A DNA stretch of 64,000 nt from Takakia lepidozioides (lineage: Eukaryota > Streptophyta > Takakiopsida > Takakiales > Takakiaceae), in NCBI GenBank assembly GCA_030704615.1, contig CM060731.1, positions 18,786,001 to 18,850,000 of the forward strand, written 5' to 3'. Under the pieces are notes generated by a model. That model was not told the origin of the DNA and did not search any database. It worked only from the letters and a program-made list of their open reading frames with translations. How positions within the stretch are numbered: position 1 is the first letter of the stretch; each line of letters opens with the position of its first letter. Below are positions 32,881 through 44,221 of this stretch, piece after piece. A program made the translations under genes and the position numbers.

Positions 32881-35800
32881 CTTTCCTCATACTCTTCTCT
32901 GGCCACAGAGTCACCATGCCTTTCACGTGCGCTAGTGTGGTCTGGGGGGGGGCATCGTCCACATTTGGGCAAGGCAATGTAACACTTGGAAGCATGATCT
33001 TGTGGACTTTCACCTTGTACCACCCGGATCGAATGTCCTTGCAGTGGAACTTGTCAACCCCGGCTATTCCCACCACTTCCGCCTTGGCGGCGGCTGTCTT
33101 TGACCGCTTGTCATGGGGGTTCAGGAGAAACACAGGATCTGATATCTGCAGACACCAACATCAGGGTCCACTCAGCAACAAACATAGCACTGACAGGGTG
33201 AAAGTCAAGCGCAGCTGGGCATGGAAACGATCTTGGTTGCCACAATACTGAATCAGCAGCAAATTCACGGTGTACCAACGTATCTTGAAGCGAAGCTCGT
33301 CGCTGAGGGTGGCAACTGAGGAAAGCTGCCCACGTGTCTTCAACTGCAGCAGCAAAAAGAGGTTTAGTCAGACGGATAAGAATAACATGAACTCTGGTGG
33401 TTGCAATGGTATAAACACACCTCCACGGAGCAAGCTAACAAACACCCTGCTCAGACCCTGCACACTACAACTTCCTGGCAAAAATAACCCTACTAAAACC
33501 AGCCAGGCAAAGCAAGGAGCCATGAATGCATGCCTGGGGAACCACGTTCTGCTGCGATGATGGTGCCGGGGACAGCCCACTCCTCTTGCTCACCTGCAAT
33601 GAATACACATTGCAAAGCTTCAGGAAGTGTATCCATAAAGGAAACCAACCAAGTAAGTTTGCGGAGAGGGGCTGGGAACAACCATACCTTGGGCGCTGCC
33701 TCCTCATGCCGGGGGGGAAATCTGGAATGCTGCCGCCGTAGCACTATGGTCCTAGGCGCAGGACCCACCTTCTTCACATTCGACCCCACTGCCACTCCCT
33801 GTACATGTGGTCCCTGCAAAACATATAGTGCCAGCCTTGCGTGAGAGGGCATCCGGGGGAACAAAACAAACATGGACTTTGGCTTCGATGTCATGTTGCA
33901 AACAGTAAGGTTAGTTTCACCTACATGGGCGCAGAAGTACCTCCCCCAACGACCCCATCCTCTCCCACATTCAAGCTGCCAGTTGGGGTCAGCTTCCGCG
34001 TGCTTGTGAAGACACGCACATCCTTGGAGCAAAACAAATCTTGGCAGTAGGGCCAGACTGTTTCTAAAAGGTAGTCTGAATCGGGCCCCTCACTGACATT
34101 GCCAGTGACATCAAACGACAATGGATGGACCATGTTCAAAGGGGAGTTCCCCCTCCCCTTGTGTGGTGAATCATCCACTAGGAGGGTGTTGGATTCGTTA
34201 AATCCAGAAAATTCCGACCACACCCTCGACAGTCTCTTCTGTAAGTTCTGTACGGCAGGCCCTTTTGTGGGGTGTGGCTCTGTCAAGGGTCACACTCCTC
34301 TTGTGACCACAAAAAGAGGGGAGAACCCTTGACCCCCTGCATCACCACTTTGAAGATGTCTGCAACATTCCCCTTGGAAGCACAGGACCATATCCCAACG
34401 TAGAAATACCGGAAGAGAAGGTTTAAAAACTCGCAGACCTGGGGCCTTGGGAAAACATACTTGTTGGTGGTCAACACCCATGGCCAATGACGCCTCGGGT
34501 TGGGCTGAAAGTTAGGAATAGAGTGGCACAAGATCCCGTTCAGGTCTAGAACAATTAGTTTCGACTTTTCTATGAAAGGAGCTTTTGAAGGGGTGTCACG
34601 GGGTCTCACCTCAGTGGGTTGGGAGACAACAGTCACCCCGGAGGGCAAAGTTTCGGTCCCCCTGCAGCCTGGACCAGGCAAACTACCACCCTCTCCCCCT
34701 ACAGCTTCCCCTTTTCCCCCATCATGAGCAATGACCCCCCCATCGTCCATGTCATCCCCACCAACTTGCTGGACCTCTCCCTCTTCAACGAGTGGACCCT
34801 GCCCCCCACTGTGAATATCATCAACAACAGCCCGGACCTCTGTCACATCCCTACCCACTACGATTACTTCCTCCTTGTCAGGTACAATGGTCGCAGCAGG
34901 GGGGTCTTCCATAATGCCACCCGTCACACCCCCTTTTTGCCCCATCATGAGTTCCACTATCTTCTTCAGTTGTGCTTCCATTCCCCTCTCCCGCTCCGCA
35001 GAGAGAGCCGCAAGCCTCTCCAGGGCCCCGATGCGGGCTGCCATTGAGTTCCCGCTCCCTACGCATACAAACACCCACCCGTACTGTTAAAAACCAGAAG
35101 AAGAGGCCGAATGTGCAGGATTTCAGGCATTCGGAGATGGCTGGGTTTGGCATAACACCCCTCGTGTACCATGCGTGGGGGCCCCACATACCCACCAAAT
35201 CTTAGTACAACAACAGATTCATGAATGGAAACCGGACTTCAAAACATACCTGGCTCAAAACAGACTCTGATGGGGTGCCAGTCGCAGCGTTCTTTTGCTC
35301 CGCCCCGAGCTCGGACAGTGACGGGCTCCGCGCTTTGCGTCTTTTCTGTATTTGCCCATCCACACACTGTCAGTACAAAATGCCAGGAGCATATGGACAA
35401 AGCACTGCCCTGCATATCACATAACAACTAATTCTGCACAAGCAATAAAACCCACTCGTGGGTGTCTCTTCCATCAGAACATGCCACAACGTAAGAGCAA
35501 TGAGAAGGGGGTGAGGGAGATTACCAAACGGGCTGCTTGGCCTGCAACTCCTGCCCGGCCCCAACGCGAGGGGTTCGTGACACAAGCACGCGCTTGCTTC
35601 ATCCCTTCAGCCTTTGCAAGTCCACGAGGGGACTCCCAGTAGGCAACAAGCTTATCCCAATAGGCGGGTTCAGTGTTCATTGGCCTCACACCAGTCTTCG
35701 CCCATTTATTTTTCAGTTTTGCTCTTTCTCCTTTCATTATCTTCCCACATTGCTTCACTATAAAATCACGATTGGCAGGGATAGGTGTGTACTCGTACAT

Positions 35801-38443
35801 TCCATTTATGCCCTCTATTACTGTTGACATGGCACTCTGGGACTGCTGGTCAATGTCTTGTACGCTTGAGTCAAGGTAACGCAATGCCAGGCCACGCAAA
35901 TCACGCTGCCAGTGTTCCTTACCTTCGCAGCCAGCATTGATGACTCCATTTCCATGCACCTCCACCTTGTGGCGCTTTAGCCCTGCAGCCACCCTTCCCT
36001 CTCCATCTCCTTCCCATTGTTTCATGGCATGGCATCGTTCCTTCCTCCGTTTCATGCCCCCATGCTCTGGAGCAGCGCCGTCATACGTTGTGGGGGGTGA
36101 CTGATGTGTGCCAGAGGGGGGAGGGCGTATGGAGATGTGGGAGGCCCCCATTGTGACGTGGCAACATCAGGAAGCCAGCGCCACGACCCCGAAGAAGGGG
36201 GGGCTCCCCATGGTGCACTCTGTTGTGGAGACCATCCGGCAGGGGGTGGGTGCCAAGGTTGGTGTTGGTTGGCATTGTGTGGTGGCTGTGAGTGCTTTGC
36301 TGCAGCTTCACTCCCCTTCCGCTGCCAAAAACATCCCACACACAAGGTGCATCAGCTGTAGTCCTACTGAACACAACGTCACCAGAGCACAAACCATCCC
36401 ACAACCACAACTATGGATTGGCTGACCTCAAACCCACTCCCCTGCAGCGCAAGTGCCAAAAACTGAAAAGGAGAGGGACAAAATGTCCTCATAACATGTA
36501 AGGCCATTCATTGGTGAAGAAACAGAATGTGGGCGGGTTCACATCAGTACCACATGAAACTTACCAGGAAACAGAACATCCATCCGGGTTTTGCACATAT
36601 CCAGTGGACATCTATTCACACAATCAGCAAATGGCTGTATGGCGGAGCCCACCAACGGAGCCCCAAAAGGCCTAAAGACTCTCAATGTTGGTAAACACAG
36701 GTGCAGACACAATTCAATTGAAAGGATATTGCAGACCTAGCCTCGTTGGAGTTATCAACGCATATAGCAAATGCGTACTCCAACGCAGGTGCAATGACGT
36801 GACAAAGCAACATTTCCTTGACCTAAAAACTAGTCCCTCTGCACACAGTGGTAGACCTGAAGGTTTTTCCATGATGTCCTCCCCCATGTCACAAATTGAA
36901 AACATGTTCAGGGATGTTTTTTGCCTAACTTCATTTTCTGCCCAATCAGATCTCCTCTACGCTGATGATGTTGCCCTTTTGGCACAATCCCCGGTCTTTC
37001 TGCAACGCCATCTCAAAATTTTGGAACAGTTCTGCAAAGACTATGGGATGCAAGTCAATCTTAGCAAGACCAAGATCATGGTCTTCAATGGCCAGGCTGA
37101 TCGTAGATTCATCTTCAACCAGCAGGAAATTGAGATTGTCAAATCATACCGGTACCTAGGTCTGGTTATCCACTCCCCCAAGTTTCACTTTGCAGCCACT
37201 GCCTTGGACAGATTGACTAAAGGTAAGGCGGCCTCCGTCCGCCTTCACGCCAAATGCAAGCAAATACATCTGCGGCATCCCCCGACCAAAAAGTGGCTGT
37301 TTGACACCATCGTCAGCCCTGCTACCATCAATGGTTGTGAGTTCTGGGCACCTGGTGTCCCTGTCTCCTGGTGGGAAAAGAATTTGGAACCATTACAGTC
37401 ATCTTTTCTCCAAGCAATGCTTGGCGCCAGGAGCACAACTCCATCTCAGATCCTAGGTGCAGAGTTCGCATGTGTACCATTGCAATCCGAGGCACAGTTC
37501 AGGCTTACAATCTTTCTCCATAGATTGCAGGCCCTTCCACCCAAAGGGCTAGTGGAAGGGCCCTCACAACATCTATGAGGCTCAAAGCTGCAGGTTTCGG
37601 GAACTCCTGGTATGCTCGAGTGGACAGTTTATTGAAACGTAACGGACTTTCTGCTGCTTTCCTATTACCAATGAACCCAAATGAGGTGGACATCACATCT
37701 AGACATGACCGCAACAGACTCATTCGGAGAGAGCTTATGGAATTACATGTCAAGAGAACTTGGATGCTACCCAATCTCACAACAAAGCTCCACTTCTATC
37801 GAGAGACATTCTTGGTGCTCCGCGATGATAGAATCTTCAGACCAAATTACCTTTCAGCACCCTTACCTCCTTCCCTCTTGAGGGCATTGGGGCGGTTCAG
37901 GGTGGGTTCCCACAACCTACGGATAAAGACTGGCAGATGGGAAAACCTGCAACGGGAGGACCGCCTATGTCCAGCTTGCATAGGGCGCAGCAAGGAAATT
38001 GAAACTGAAGAACACTTCTTCTTCTACTGCCCTGTATACTACGAGATCCGTTTGAACAACTTTATGGATATGTGCATCCCAGTTTCAGTTTCAGGAGAAC
38101 TCAACGCCCAGAAAACATGAACACAAGTAGGGGTAGAACTCACCTCATGCGCAGCGGGTTTGTGCCCTTTGCGCACCTTTTGGAGAGACTCTGCAGATGG
38201 AGGTGCAATTTCCGCCGAACTGTCCTCCACCTCATCGTCGTCGCCCATGCTATACTCGCTTGTGTCAAAATCCGAACTCGAAGACCGCCCACCGCTCTGC
38301 CTTCCCTCTCGCACCGACGCCATCTGTACCGGATTCAGTCGAGCCAGGTGGGGGCTCCTTCGCACCGCGGGGCTGGAATGTGCAGAAGTGGGAGGAGGTG
38401 ATGCTGCCTCGGCGGTCGAGCGCTTCTTACGAGGCGTGGACAT
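32881..38443 (-). CDS. CACTA TnpA-like protein with embedded FCP1/NIF-type HAD phosphatase domain
   Basis: Minus-strand exons inferred: 38443-38144 (MSTPRKKR...), ~36140-35525, 35345-35250, 35083-~33943, 33813-33688, ~33596-33549, ~33346-33275 and 33145-32881. Order of parts: Ser-rich basic N-terminus; plant transposase (Ptta/En/Spm, PF03004-like) region with FIVKQCGKIMKGERAK and YWDKLVAYWESPRG; a coiled coil (ERLAALSAERERGMEAQLKK); an acidic linker; an FCP1-like HAD domain (KLIVLDLNGILC, VGIWSCASKGNV, PLFLWSQEEC, NTLLVDDSPHK); then a DUF8039-like end (YKVKVHKIMLPS, VTLPCPNVDD). The HAD loop is DLNG, so the second catalytic Asp of DxDxT is Asn; only the nucleophile Asp remains, so activity is doubtful. 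One -1 frameshift at ~34283 between WSQEECDP and the next block. A LINE lies in intron 1. Confidence 0.7.
36685..38120 (+). pseudogene. 5'-truncated LINE reverse transcriptase inserted in the TnpA intron
   Basis: Two overlapping frames on the plus strand (36685-37578 and 37575-38120). The first has the palm motif LLYADDVALLAQ, with VNLSKTKIMVF and YRYLGLVIHS downstream, as in non-LTR retrotransposon polymerases. The second ends in a CPAC...EEHFFFYC zinc-binding motif like the zf-RVT C-terminus. A frame change at ~37575 and absence of the 5' RT fingers and endonuclease make it a dead, truncated copy. It is opposite in strand to the TnpA-like gene and lies between its first and second exons. 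No clear target duplication was found. Confidence 0.85.
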
Positions 38444-40610
38444 AGACCATGACAAAGATGAAGACGAGCGAGGACATAGACCATGACCAAGACAAAGACG
38501 AGCGAGGAAGACCAAGACATGCAAAGGAGGAAAGAAGGACAAGGAGGGGAGTGTGATCACACACCCCCCCCCGATCTGTAGTGAAGATCCGGCCGTTGTT
38601 GATTTCAAATATGAACACGTGTCATGCATCCGACAGTATGGCCTTTTCGACTTTGAGATGTTAAACCCTAAACCACTTACAATCCTCCAGACAACTAGAT
38701 GTAGTGATTCACACAACTGACATGGATCCGTTAACTTTTTTTCGTTCAAAATTAGGCGAAGGAAACACACTGCAATGATGCCGTGTATGGCTCCGCTTTA
38801 CATGCATTCTTGGAGAAAATGCGCATGATGTGTGAGAAGTGAACACAGTGCTCTGCCAAATGATTCAGCAAAAACAAACTCAACTGTAGTGGTTCTCCCA
38901 TCGCAGAGAAGGGTCCATTCGACACCCATCGCACCATGCCAGGTTGAGGTCCTCACACACACACCTACACACCGAGAATTTGCGAACCCACATCAGCTGG
39001 GAGAACATGGAAATTACCTCGTGGATCACATACAAGCATGAATGAGAAATGGGTTTATGTTACATGGGAGATTTTGGTATACCTGCGCGACATGCAACTC
39101 TGTCTACATACTCCATAAGTCGCTGTCCCAAGACCCAAGTGGACAGGGGAGGCCGGTGAGTCTGTACCACAAATGGTAATCATACAGCAGAGGGTACTGC
39201 TGCCCAACGTGCAAAAGCCGTCGGCTGCAGGATGTTAGGCATGCGAACTCGGGCACAGCACGCCTCCTCTGGTTGCCATCTCCGGTAGAGTACGACTACG
39301 CCAAGGAGCATGGTTGGCAATCCCTCATGACCAACATGGCCAAGACGGAGGGGATGAGTGCACTACAGGGCACTAGTATGGCTGGGGGGGGGGTCATGGC
39401 CAGGGATTGGATGAGAGCTCTGTGGGAGTTAGGGGAACGTCGCCTGGTTTACGTGCTCAGGCGAAGGGTGCGGAGTCATCAGGCTCATCGGATAGCTATG
39501 ACTCCTCCTCTGACGATGAGGATGAGGATGAGGATGAGTAGTCCTAGTCCGTGTAGGTCCTAGGGTCAGTCTACTGAACCCTTGTGAGCAAAGAATTCAG
39601 CTCATTGCTTGTAAATATATTTCTATTTGTACATATATTTCCATCTTCCATCATATTCATGTGTCGCACCGGCCTCACCCTCGATTCATGCTTGCTTGAA
39701 CCAATGCAATAAACAAAATTGAGTACCTCTTACTCCGTCCCAACCAGTGCAAAACAACCGTGCATGCATTGGCTGCCGTCTGGCTTTCTCTCCAGGCATT
39801 TGGGGGTCTGCGATCTGCTACGTGTAAGTGTCTTTGAATGCGACGATCAAAGGATCCGGTCACTTGCAGTTGCCGTCTCAAGGGCAGCATTGCAAGAATC
39901 AGAATTAAGTAAGAAAGATGGTGGAAGAAGCTGCAAACAGCAAATGAGTGAAGTGGCAGGGCGATGCTCCATTTTTAACATGCTCCCTTCCCCGCCATGG
40001 TGATAGAGCCACACAAATGGACTCCCTTCCCGCCACAGTGCAATTTCACGGCAACGGAACGGGATTGTCCGCCGAAACGTGATTTGGAGATGGCCTAAGA
40101 CAAGTGGCGCAGGTTCTGGCCTTGTAGTCAGGTTGTTCACACTTCAATGCACACATTTCAACACATTCAACCATATGCCCAAGATCACAACGTCCTCAAT
40201 CGTGAAAATTGAAATTCCACGTACGTCCTCCGATTCCTCACACACACACGAACTGTAGAGACATGTGGTTTTCCAGGATGTCGTTGTTTGAGTCGATTTT
40301 GGTCATTTCTCTCAGTGTCTTGTTGAAAAGATTATAGTTATGATGGGAAGCATCGTGATGGCTTTTAAATGGTTTGTTGTTGAGTGTAACTTTTCATCAT
40401 GTTGTGGAATCTACCGGTTGGTATAAAATGTCAACTGTCTTCTCTGCCAAAGGATGTGCGGCTGAACCTTTCAAATTGAGATTGCAGGAGGAGGGAATTG
40501 ACGGTAGTGAAATGGGAGTGGCAGAGCCAAATTGAGGAATCTCTGCAAAGGAGAATCCGGCCCCCTGCAACGGCGTGCACAAACAGCATTGAAGAGGCTC
40601 CCCAATAAAA
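38444..40610. other. Internal CACTA region between the divergent TnpA-like and TNP2 genes
   Basis: Promoter side of both transposon genes. A tail-like coding fragment ends at ~39541 on the plus strand (GAESSGSSDSYDSSSDDED then an acidic run and TAG), perhaps from another captured gene. A short telomere-like CCCTAAACC lies at ~38666. Nothing else coding is supported. Confidence 0.4.
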
Positions 40611-43490
40611 ATGAGTTCCCCTCGCCCATGCGGAGGACTTCCAATTAATCACCCCTGTAGACAGAACACCCGAGATGACAGGTTGTGGGAAAGAGAAGTG
40701 GCACGTGCCCGAGCCCTTGGGCTTTCAAGGATGTCATGCCCATGTGAACGTTGTTTGGGCACTACAAATAGATCTGAGGACGGTGTGCGCACACATCTCC
40801 TTCACCACAAAAGACATGAAGCATTTCGGGTGTGGATTGGAGATGGACCTGCAGACGAAGACGATGAGGAGTGGGCACAATTGGACAATGCACACCCCCG
40901 AGGGAGCCATACAGACAGGCCAGACGAGGACTATGTCATGGGCGCAGGACATGAACCAGGCATGGACGGAGGGGTGGAGATTACTCGAATGTTGCAGGAA
41001 GCATTCCACATCATGGACGATGCTGAAGAGGGGGATGGCGCTGCGACAACTGGGGATGGTGATGACGCAGGAAATGAAGGCATTCACGTGGGGGAAGGCG
41101 TGGAAGGAGGTGGAGATGGATAATTGAATTCTGCACACATGACACTAGAAGAAGCATGTGTGCCACTGTACGAGGGATGCAAATCCACAAAGCTTGCTGC
41201 CACCATGCTGTTGATGAACCTGTGCACAACCCACGGTGTCTCAGACCATTTTGTGGATGAGTTGTTCTCTTTGCTTTGGCTGAACTTGCTTCCACAACCA
41301 AATGAAATGCCAAAAAGCTGTCACATGGCCAACCAAATGATTGGGAAGCTCGGCCTCAACTACGTGAAAATACATGCATGTCCAAAAGGACATGTACTTT
41401 TCAGAAGAGAGTACAAGGATGCTATGGAGTGCCCCAAATGCGGTGCAGCCCGATACCATGATGTGGGCAGGTTACAACAGCCAGCCAAGTTGTTGAGGCA
41501 CTTTCCCCTTATCCCCCGTCTATTACGAATGTACAAATGCAAGACCATTAGTGAGCTCATGACTTGGCATTCCAGGAATGCCTCAAACGATGGTTTGGTA
41601 AGGCATGTCCCAGATTCCCTTGCATGGAAGCATATAGATGCAACTTGGCCCGATTTCGTCGAGGACCCACGCAATGTGCGATTGGCTGTATCTACGGATG
41701 AAGTAAACCCATACGGATCAAAGAGTTGCACATGGTCCACATGGCCCGTGCAGTTGGTGGCATACAACGTGCCACCATGGTTGACAACAAAGAAATTCTT
41801 TATCATGTTGTCTCTCTTGATTCCAGGCAAGGAGTCCGTGACAAATGCAAACATAGATGTGTATTTGCAACCATTGATTGAAGAGCTACAAAAACTATGG
41901 ATTGGAGTTGAAGCTTACGACATTTTGAAACCAGTAGGGCAACAGAGTTTCACCCTCCGTGCCATACTTATGTGGTCAATCCACGATTTCCCCGCATATG
42001 GCCTTGTTGCGGGTTGCAAGACGAAGGGCTACAAAGGGTGCCCCATTTGTGGGCCCTATGTGGATTCACGGCACTCAAAGCCACTAGGGAAGACAATATA
42101 CATGGGGCATCGACGTTACCTTGCAAGAAACCACCCCTACCGACGAGCAGGAAGGCACTTCAATGGATGTGTTGAAAAGAGAATGGCACCAAATGCTGTG
42201 ACACCGGAGGAGACATTGCAATTTGCAAAGGAGAAAGAGGCATTCATGGAGATTGGAGGGAGAGAAGGAAGTAGTGCGGATCCAGCTATGGAGCACGGGG
42301 TGAAGCGCCGGACAATCCTTTGGGATTTGCCATACTGGAAGGTGCATGAATCCCCCCCCCCCCCATTCACTTACTTTCTTTCACATTGTGCTTCCTGGAA
42401 TTACCTTTACTATCAGGAGTCCTTCCACCAACTCCTAAGTCAGTGTAACTACTATGCAGTAGATGTTGAAGTCGTATACCTCACTGTGGAGAAGATCGTG
42501 GAGTTGTTGAAAGCAGAATGTAGTAACATGGACAACTTCTGCCACATATTCTACTTTTTTTGCCCATAGAACTTGGTCTCATGGGAGGACATTTGGCATT
42601 TTAGAACCTCTTGCAGCGGTACCTCCTGGACCCATGCATTGTGAGAAGAACTTCTGCGAGAACATTCTGAAGACTATCTTTGGGGAGAAGGATACGATAA
42701 ACGTACGAAAGGACATGGAGAGGTCACATCTGTGGCTAAGGCCTAATAGACCAGGCAAAGTGCTCATGCCAGCAGCATCATACGTCCTGACCAGATCAGA
42801 GCAAGAGGATTTTTAAAGACATTGGGAGCCATGAAAGTGCCAACCGGATTCTCGGGTGCTTTCCAAAAGCATGCCATAAACAAGAAATGGTCGGGGATGA
42901 AGTCACATGATCTACACGTGATGATGCAACAGATTTTGCCAGTGTGCATTTGGGGTATGATGGCGCCAGGTCCTCGAACAGCCATAATGCGTGTAAGTCG
43001 AGTGTTTAGGAAGATTTGTGCAAAGGTGTGGGATCCGAGGGACATTACATCGTTGCATGAGGATGTGGCTATGACCCTATGTTTGCTGGAGAAAGAATTC
43101 CCTCCATCATTCTTTGACGTCATGACGCACTTGCTAGTGCATCTTGTAGAGGAGTTGCATGTGTGTGGGCCCGTAGCCAGCCGGTGGATGTACCCCATGG
43201 AGAGGTACATGAAGGATCTGAAGGGGTATGTACGCAACATGGCACAACCAGAGGGGAGTATGGCGGAGGGCTACATCCACGACGAAGCCCTGGGCTTCAT
43301 GACAGAGTATATGTCTTCATTTGATGCAATACAATGACGGGTGTGGGACGAGAACGAGGAAGGAGTTGTAGGCGAGGTCCTAGAAGGTGGTGGAACAAAG
43401 CGTGCCATGAGCCCGTGCCTTCGGGATGTGGCACATGATTATGTGCTGAACAACACAACAACCATGACACCATGGAGACAGTGGGTGCCA
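40611..43490 (+). pseudogene. CACTA TNP2 (Transposase_21) transposase, N-terminal and DUF4218 parts, interrupted
   Basis: Order of parts: Transpos_assoc-type zinc motif (MSCPCERCLGTTNRSED..., HLLHH); linker; catalytic TNP2 domain from ~41150 with HACPKGHVLFRREYKDAM, ECPKCGAARYHD, NVRLAVSTDEVNPYG and WDLPYWK; an apparent intron 42342-42616; YLLDP/MHCEKNFCENILKTIFG; then DUF4218 with SHDLHVMMQQILPVCIWG, EKEFPPSFFDVMTHLLVH and RWMYPMERYMKDLKGYVRN. Defects: in-frame TAA at 41121-41123, -1 shift at 42631-42633, -1 shift in a T run at ~42811, TGA at 43335-43337. After it the frame goes on (VWDENEEGVVGEV, HDYVLNNT) and then leaves TNP2 homology at ~43490. The C-terminal DUF4216 lies at 51150-51998. 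TNP2 cuts and moves the element. Confidence 0.9.
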
Positions 43491-43584
43491 ACTTACATCC
43501 CTCCTGTGCTATTCTTAATGGTCTTTGTATGCTGGAATTACATATATATTCTCACAAGTCATTCCGGCCACCAACGACGCAATG

Positions 43585-43770
43585 GCGTGAGCGTTGCACG
43601 TGAGCGCGCGAGCGTACGCTCACGCAGGAGTGACGTGGCGTGAGCATACGCTCACGCCAGCTGACGTGGCGTGAGCCTGCACACATGCTGACGTGGCGTG
43701 AGCGTCATGTCAGCATGCTGAGGTGGCGGTAAATGATGACATGGCACTGTCCGTCAACTGCCACGTCAGC
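43585..43770. repeat. Cluster of CGTGAGC / TGACGTGGC palindromic repeats
   Basis: At least four copies of (C)TGACGTGGCGTGAGC or close variants, mixed with perfect palindromes around CGTGAGCGTACGCTCACG and GCGTGAGCATACGCTCACGC. The complement GCCACGTCAGCA occurs at ~43756 and again at ~53803 near the CACTA right end. They can form several hairpins. They sit between the 3' ends of two convergent genes. TnpA-type binding sites or a structured terminator are both possible. Confidence 0.7.
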
Positions 43771-44221
43771 ATTAACATGCGCCGCCTATAACCGTGGATG
43801 GTCCTATGACCGTGGAATTAATGCAGGGAATCTTGCCTAAATAGAATCAAGACGAGCGTTGAGGCCTACAATTGCAGCATCCAACATTGTGCAATTACAA
43901 ATGCTTGTTTCACTTTTACAATTACGAAGACGACAAAATATCCTCACAAAGTGTGCGCCATAAAGGCTGCCACGAGAAGACTTCCTCCCTCCTCAAATAA
44001 CAATGAGAGTTATGATCATCTTCAAAAGATGATTGTAGTGCATAGCGACAGCAAGACATGTAGACTTCGAACGGTGCAATGACAAATGTGCACTACCTAA
44101 AAGTTGTCACTCACAGCTCACTCCGTATAGTTGGAGGCCATATCATTGCACAGCCGACGAATTGATGTGAATTACACATTTCAAATCATGGTCATCCACA
44201 AACCACATTACATAGTTCATG
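43771..44221. other. 3' flank of the MULE/SWIM gene
   Basis: AT-richer non-coding sequence downstream of the minus-strand gene. No feature seen. Confidence 0.4.

Noticed and set aside
33493-35205. Plus-strand open frames opposite the TnpA/HAD exons
   Set aside because: They are antisense shadows of Gly/Glu-rich and Ala-rich coding sequence.
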